The notes under the pieces are model-generated. The model did not search any database. It was given only the letters and a program-made list of their open reading frames with translations, and had not been told where the DNA came from. Position numbers and translations under genes: made by a program. A DNA stretch of 64,000 nt. Source: Tannockella sp964372125. GTDB lineage: Bacteria > Bacillota_I > Bacilli_A > Erysipelotrichales > Coprobacillaceae. Each line of letters opens with the position of its first letter. Position 1 is the stretch's first letter. The stretch covers positions 1 through 64,000 of the forward strand of contig CAYJPL010000002.1 in NCBI GenBank assembly GCA_964372125.1. The letters run 5' to 3'. Of this stretch, positions 59,918 through 64,000 are shown in pieces.

Positions 59918-61309
59918 ATGTTAAAAAATAAAAATGAAAAAAAGCATATGCGTGCAACTAGGAAAATTGCTTTAAGCTTTTTAGGTGTAATTTTCATTGG
60001 CTCTATTTTGCTTAGCCTACCATTTTCTAACAATGGGACAGCGATGCCATATTTAGATAATCTCTTTGTTGCTGCATCTGCAACATGCGTAACTGGACTT
60101 GTGCCGACTGTTACAGTTGATCAATATAGCTTTATAGGTCAAGTTATTATCCTAATATTGATTCAGGTTGGTGGTTTAGGATTTTTAACACTACTAAGTA
60201 TACTAGTGTTAACATTCCGCAAGAAACTTTCACTTCATAGTCGTATTGTCATTCAAGAAGCCTTAAATCAGCCTACATTAAATGAAATAGGTGGTTTTAT
60301 AAAAAAAATCTTATCATTTACTGTAATTGTTGAAGCAATTGGTGCATTGTTATTATGCTTTGTATTTGTACCAGATAGAGGTGTTTTAGAAGGTGTGTAT
60401 TATAGTGTATTTCATTCAATATCAGCTTTTTGTAATGCTGGTTTTGATATAATAGGTGCTACATCACTACTTCCATATCAAACTAATTTACTTGTGAATA
60501 TAGTAATTTCAGGGCTAATTATTTCTGGTGGACTTGGATTTATTGTTTGGTTTGATTTACAAGGAAAGGTAAAAAAAGAATTCTTAAGACCAACAAAATT
60601 TAGTTTTAAACATTTATGGAACACATTACAGTTGCATTCTAAAATCGCTATTGTGATGTCTGTTTCATTAATTATTATTGGAATGGTAATATTTTATTTA
60701 TGTGAGTTTAATAATCCAGATACAATAAAAGGATTATCGTTATTTGATCAGTTACAAGTATCGTTTTTTCAGTCAGTAACATTACGTACTGCGGGGTTTG
60801 CAACTGTTGATATCTTAAGCTTAGAAACACATACAAAACTATTTATGTGTCTGTTCATGTTTATTGGTGGTTCACCAGCAGGTACGGCTGGTGGTATTAA
60901 AACAGTTACATTCGCGATTGTAATATTGATGATTTATAATATATATCATGGTAGAAAAGAAGTGTCTATTTTTCAAAGAAGAATTAAGAAACGTTTGATT
61001 ATACGTTCATTTGCAATATTTGCGATTGGTTTAACAATTGCAATTACAGGTTTATTTGTATTAACAATTACTGAAAACATTCCATTTATAGATTTAATGT
61101 TTGAATCATTTTCAGCATTTGGTACAGTTGGCCTTTCTGCAAGTGTAACACCTATCTTGTCAGAAGTAGGAAAAATTGTTATTATATTGTTAATGTTTAT
61201 AGGTAGAATAGGTCCTATTACTATGATTTTATCATTTGCAAGAAAATCGCAGATGCAAGGTAAAAAAACAGAAGTAGGGTACTTAGATGAAGATGTGCTA
61301 TTAGGTTAG
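59918..61309 (+). CDS. ktrB: KtrB-type potassium channel subunit
   Basis: The 463-residue protein is a TrkH/KtrB potassium uptake subunit with four pore-loop repeats. The filter regions include AASATCVTGLVPTV, HSISAFCNAGFDI, TLRTAGFATVDI and SAFGTVGLSASV. It works with KtrA, 10 bases downstream. It starts behind GAGGGAAAAATA. Confidence 0.95.
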   Translation: MLKNKNEKKHMRATRKIALSFLGVIFIGSILLSLPFSNNGTAMPYLDNLFVAASATCVTGLVPTVTVDQYSFIGQVIILILIQVGGLGFLTLLSILVLTFRKKLSLHSRIVIQEALNQPTLNEIGGFIKKILSFTVIVEAIGALLLCFVFVPDRGVLEGVYYSVFHSISAFCNAGFDIIGATSLLPYQTNLLVNIVISGLIISGGLGFIVWFDLQGKVKKEFLRPTKFSFKHLWNTLQLHSKIAIVMSVSLIIIGMVIFYLCEFNNPDTIKGLSLFDQLQVSFFQSVTLRTAGFATVDILSLETHTKLFMCLFMFIGGSPAGTAGGIKTVTFAIVILMIYNIYHGRKEVSIFQRRIKKRLIIRSFAIFAIGLTIAITGLFVLTITENIPFIDLMFESFSAFGTVGLSASVTPILSEVGKIVIILLMFIGRIGPITMILSFARKSQMQGKKTEVGYLDEDVLLG

Positions 61310-61319
61310 GAGAAAGAGT

Positions 61320-61979
61320 ATGGTAGAAAAACAATATGTTGTGTTAGGATTAGGAGTATTTGGTTCAACGATTGCAACAACACTTGCAGAACACGGATGT
61401 GAAGTTCTTGCAATTGACCGTGATGTGCGTTGCGTGGAGCGTGTTGCTGATGAAGTTACAAAAGCTGTTGTAGCCAATGTAACAAGTAGAGAAGAACTTA
61501 TGGAACTTGGTGTCGGTGATTTCGATGTGGCAATTGTTGCTATTGGTACACATTTAGAAGATGCGGTATTATCTACAATGCTTTTAAAAGAACTAGGGGT
61601 TCCTTACGTAATTGCAAAAGCAAGAAATAAAGAGTTCTTACAAATACTTCAAAAAGTAGGAGCAGACCGAGTTATCCGTGCTGAAAAAGATATGGGTGTA
61701 CGTGTCGCAAAAGGGTTACTAAGAAAAAATATTGTTGATGTAGTTGAACTTGATGAAGATAATGCTATTGTTGAAATAAAAGCACCAATGAGTTGGCATG
61801 GTAAAAAGGTACAGGATTTAAATATTCGAAGTGATTATCAAATGAATATCTTAGGTGTACGTGATAAAGAAACTAGTAAACTATTACTTGGGGTAGATCC
61901 AGAGTATAAAATTAAAACTGGAGATCGATTCTTAGTATTAGCGCGTAATGATAAATTATCTAAGTTTGAACGAGTATAA
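61320..61979 (+). CDS. ktrA: KtrA, cytoplasmic gating subunit for potassium uptake
   Basis: The 219-residue protein has an N-terminal RCK domain with VVLGLGVFGST (nucleotide binding) and a C-terminal RCK_C domain from about residue 135. In other Firmicutes ATP or ADP binds the first and cyclic di-AMP the second. It is preceded by ktrB and followed by a c-di-AMP receptor gene. Confidence 0.95.
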   Translation: MVEKQYVVLGLGVFGSTIATTLAEHGCEVLAIDRDVRCVERVADEVTKAVVANVTSREELMELGVGDFDVAIVAIGTHLEDAVLSTMLLKELGVPYVIAKARNKEFLQILQKVGADRVIRAEKDMGVRVAKGLLRKNIVDVVELDEDNAIVEIKAPMSWHGKKVQDLNIRSDYQMNILGVRDKETSKLLLGVDPEYKIKTGDRFLVLARNDKLSKFERV

Positions 61980-62006
61980 AAAAGTGGCGAAGTGCTACTT
62001 TTTTTA
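61978..62006 (+). terminator. Terminator after ktrA
   Basis: AAAGTGGC and GCTACTTT (one G-T pair) form an 8-bp stem around GAAGT, followed by TTTTTA. Confidence 0.8.
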
Positions 62007-62022
62007 TAACTGCAACTAATTA

Positions 62023-62051
62023 TTTATATATTTACAATTTTATGATAAAAT
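62023..62051 (+). promoter_or_regulatory. darA promoter
   Basis: TTTATA (62023-62028), a 17-base spacer and TAAAAT (62046-62051) preceded by TGA, an extended -10. Confidence 0.55.
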
Positions 62052-62085
62052 ATAAGTATATAAAGGTAGCAGGGAGGAATATACT

Positions 62086-62412
62086 ATGAAATTAGTTGTT
62101 GCGATTGTAAATAATGATGATAGCCATGCAGTGCAGGGCGCATTAACAAAAGGAGGCTACTTTGTTACTAAGCTTTCTACAACGGGTGGATTCTTAAAAA
62201 AAGGAAATACAACATTCTTAATTGGTGTAAATAAAGATAAGGTTGAAGATGTATTAGAAATTATCAAGGCTAATGCAAAAAAACGTGTTGAAAAAGAACC
62301 AACGATACCACCTACAGAGATGGGAGAATTTTTCACTCCAATCATGATTGATGTATTAGTTGGCGGTGCGACAGTATTTGTATTACCAATTGAACAATTT
62401 GAAAAATTTTAA
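62086..62412 (+). CDS. darA: Cyclic di-AMP receptor DarA (PII-like, DUF970)
   Basis: The 108-residue PII-like protein binds c-di-AMP. It starts KLVVAIVNNDDSHAVQGALTKGGYFVTKLSTTGGFLKKGNTTFLIGV, which is the DarA/PstA family signature. Its partner proteins are generally unknown. The adjacent ktrAB is a known c-di-AMP target, so the neighbourhood is consistent. It starts behind AGGGAGG. Confidence 0.94.
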   Translation: MKLVVAIVNNDDSHAVQGALTKGGYFVTKLSTTGGFLKKGNTTFLIGVNKDKVEDVLEIIKANAKKRVEKEPTIPPTEMGEFFTPIMIDVLVGGATVFVLPIEQFEKF

Positions 62413-62440
62413 AAGGGATAGATCATATTCCCTTTTTTAT
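62411..62440 (+). terminator. Terminator after darA
   Basis: AAAAGGGA and TCCCTTTT pair over 8 bp with a 10-base loop that can extend by TA/TA across a bulge; TTAT follows. Confidence 0.75.
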
Positions 62441-62457
62441 ATAATTAGGAGGAAGTT

Positions 62458-63684
62458 ATGTTTGTTAAGTATGATGAGTTTGTTCGTTTCATGGAAAATC
62501 AAAAAGATCGTGTGTATAGTTTAGATAACTTTAAAAAATATATGCAAGATCAAAATAATCCACAGTTTAAATTGTCTTGTATCCACGTAGGAGGAACTAA
62601 TGGAAAAGGGTCAACAACAAATTATATAAAAGATGTACTTGTAAGTAGTGGGTATCGTATTGGAACATTTATTTCACCACACTTGATAAATCGACTAGAT
62701 ATTATTCAGATAAACAATGTCTCAATTAACGAGAGTAGAATATTAGAAATCGCAAATCGTAATGTTGAGAAATGGTTAGAATATAAACTATCAATATTCG
62801 AGATTGAAATGTGTATATCTGTTCTTTATTTTTTAGAAGAAGAGGTTGATTTTGTACTTTATGAAGTAGGGTTAGGTGGAACGTTGGATGCAACAAACAT
62901 TATTAAACCACTGCTTAGTGTCAATACAAATGTGATGATGGATCATATTGAATTTCTAGGAGATACATATTGCAGTATAGCAAGCAATAAGGCGGGAATT
63001 GTAAAAGAGACAGTGCCTTATATTACAGGTGAAAAAAAACAAGAGTGCATAGATATATTTAATGATATTTGTAAGAAGAAAAATAGCGAGCTCATTTTAA
63101 CTAAAGAGATTACTAATATTAAATACAGTCCTACATCTTATAACTATCGAGGGTATCAAGTAAAATTATCTGCAATTGCAAAGTATCAAGTATATAATAG
63201 TGCGCTTGCAATCGAAGTATTGATTCAAGGAAGAAATCGTAATTTCTTTCACTTTGAAGATGAAACGATGCTAAAGAGTATTGAATTATCATCTTGGAAA
63301 GGTAGATTTGAAATAATTAATAAAAATCCATTAATTATAATTGATGGGGCACATAATAAAGAAGGTATTGAAGCATTTGTTGAAAGTGCCAAGGACTATG
63401 AGGATATAAAGATAATATTTGGAGCATTTAAAGACAAAGACCACCAATCTATGCTACAATGTCTTCAAGCGATTTGTGAGGATATAACAGTATGTTCATT
63501 TGAACATGAAAGAAGCGCAAGTGTAAAGCAATTACAAAGAGTAAAGGGAGTAAAAGTAAGTAAAAGTTATAAAGCTTCAATAGACGAAGCTATGATGCAA
63601 GATAAAATATTATTTATTACTGGTTCTTTGTATTTTATATCCTTAGTACGCGCTTATATTATAAAAAAAGGAGGAGTCTACTAA
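62458..63684 (+). CDS. folC: Folylpolyglutamate synthase / dihydrofolate synthase
   Basis: The 408-residue Mur-ligase-family enzyme adds glutamates to folates. VGGTNGKGSTTNYI (ATP loop, about residue 44), TFISPHLINRLDII, VLYEVGLGGTLDATNII, DHIEFLGDTYCSIASNKAGIVK and IIDGAHNKEGIEAF are typical. It follows AGGAGG. The next gene looks like a vitamin transporter, which fits folate salvage. Confidence 0.95.
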   Translation: MFVKYDEFVRFMENQKDRVYSLDNFKKYMQDQNNPQFKLSCIHVGGTNGKGSTTNYIKDVLVSSGYRIGTFISPHLINRLDIIQINNVSINESRILEIANRNVEKWLEYKLSIFEIEMCISVLYFLEEEVDFVLYEVGLGGTLDATNIIKPLLSVNTNVMMDHIEFLGDTYCSIASNKAGIVKETVPYITGEKKQECIDIFNDICKKKNSELILTKEITNIKYSPTSYNYRGYQVKLSAIAKYQVYNSALAIEVLIQGRNRNFFHFEDETMLKSIELSSWKGRFEIINKNPLIIIDGAHNKEGIEAFVESAKDYEDIKIIFGAFKDKDHQSMLQCLQAICEDITVCSFEHERSASVKQLQRVKGVKVSKSYKASIDEAMMQDKILFITGSLYFISLVRAYIIKKGGVY

Positions 63685-63784
63685 AATAGTAGCAACATGT
63701 GTACGGTTGAAAAATCGGAATTAACGCCTGTGGACTAGAAAAGAGGATGAAACAGGAAAAGTTGTACTTTGTAGCAAATAGGGT
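63685..63784 (+). promoter_or_regulatory. Leader between folC and the ECF component gene, unassigned
   Basis: A hairpin CTACTA/TAGTAG with an AAA loop (63678-63692) spans the folC stop. CCTGT (63727-63731) pairs with ACAGG (63752-63756), and CAAC (63693-63696) can close around it with GTTG (63761-63764). No known folate riboswitch fits by eye, and I cannot support a terminator or promoter. Confidence 0.35.
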
Positions 63785-64000
63785 ATGGTACAAATTATTG
63801 TAGGAGCTATCATAATAGCAATAGGTTTTTTTGTATTTTTGTATTTTCCAATAAAAAAAGATGTTAAGTCTTTATTGTTGGCATCACTTATTATTTTGAT
63901 AACTGTTATTTTAAAACGATTATCGATTATGGTTCCATTATTTGGAGCTGAGAGTTTAAAGATTGGAATTGAGTTAATACCAATGATGATTGCAGGTATG
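63785..64000 (+). CDS. ECF transporter S component, probably folate (partial, runs off the window)
   Basis: The first 72 residues are shown: a hydrophobic N-terminal span (IIVGAIIIAIGFFVFLYFP), a second (SLLLASLIILITVILKRL), then SIMVPLFGAESLKIGIELIPMMIAGM. The last part resembles the substrate-specific subunits of ECF vitamin transporters, where RIGFGFLPIxxAG is common in FolT. Placement behind folC suggests folate, but thiamine or another vitamin is possible. ATG 63785 is preceded by AGGGT with almost no spacing, so the start is uncertain; TAG 63779-63781 bars an earlier one. Confidence 0.5.
   Translation, partial: MVQIIVGAIIIAIGFFVFLYFPIKKDVKSLLLASLIILITVILKRLSIMVPLFGAESLKIGIELIPMMIAGM

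Noticed and set aside
63685..63784. Tetrahydrofolate riboswitch before the ECF gene
   Set aside because: The GGAGAGUAG start, GGUGA and CCGCUCC end of the class do not appear in the right order.

Overview
The window is a dense, AT-rich stretch (very roughly one third G+C by eye) from a low-GC Gram-positive bacterium (Firmicutes). The division and cell wall cluster, a T-box leader on ileS, competence genes, KtrAB with DarA, and Shine-Dalgarno sites resembling AGGAGG all fit. An Erysipelotrichia-like or neighbouring lineage is my best inference, but no rRNA is present to settle it. UGA is a stop here (comFA and the pyrophosphatase-like gene end in TGA) and a release factor 2 gene is present, so this is not a Mollicute with UGA read as Trp. 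I see no tRNA, rRNA, CRISPR array, phage or insertion sequence. No gene-free stretch exceeds 300 bases.

Layout. 0-6.4 kb: cobalamin adenosyltransferase, phosphohexomutase pgcA, pth and mfd. 6.5-7.5 kb, minus strand: a degenerate dUTPase-like protein and an IMPACT/YigZ protein. 7.6-17.1 kb: a block collinear with the Bacillus degV-comF / secA-prfB-yvjA-ftsEX region without its flagellar genes; it holds DegV, a desulfoferrodoxin-like protein that has lost its catalytic iron site, comFA, comFC, secA, prfB, a YitT protein, ftsE and ftsX. 17.1-24.1 kb: pgsA, an unknown gene, gpmI, a thioredoxin-like lipoprotein whose start seems to be AUU, a zinc-ribbon membrane protein, a TPR-nucleotidyltransferase (DUF4037) with a DUF4125 partner, and RNase H1. 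24.3-30.1 kb: an oligopeptide ABC transporter (oppABCDF) with structured leaders before oppA and oppB. 30.2-35 kb: uppP, a glycerophosphodiesterase, a PPP-type phosphatase, an RpiR regulator and, on the other strand, glpK.

35-48.3 kb is the division and wall cluster: mraY-murD / murG-murB-divIB / ftsA-ftsZ / proC / sepF-ylmH-divIVA / T-box-ileS. It is split by several internal terminators and promoters. 48.3-56.5 kb: an EamA exporter, a D,D-carboxypeptidase, small membrane proteins, DUF523, manA, a pyrophosphatase-like protein, malic enzyme, an MBL-fold protein and a YebC-family factor. 56.6-64 kb: two flavoproteins, mntP, ktrB-ktrA, the c-di-AMP receptor gene darA, folC, and the start of an ECF transporter S component, probably for folate.

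The genes are mostly housekeeping, and the unusual material lies in gene starts, leaders and degenerate proteins. The main points are: a prfB without the usual frameshift; an apparent AUU start; two starts where a hairpin separates the ribosome site from the ATG; divergent promoters sharing one palindromic -35; perfect dyads beside glpK and a YczE-type gene; a possible regulatory RNA between oppA and oppB; and two protein families kept without their catalytic residues. Promoters here repeatedly use an extended -10 of the form TGnTATAAT.
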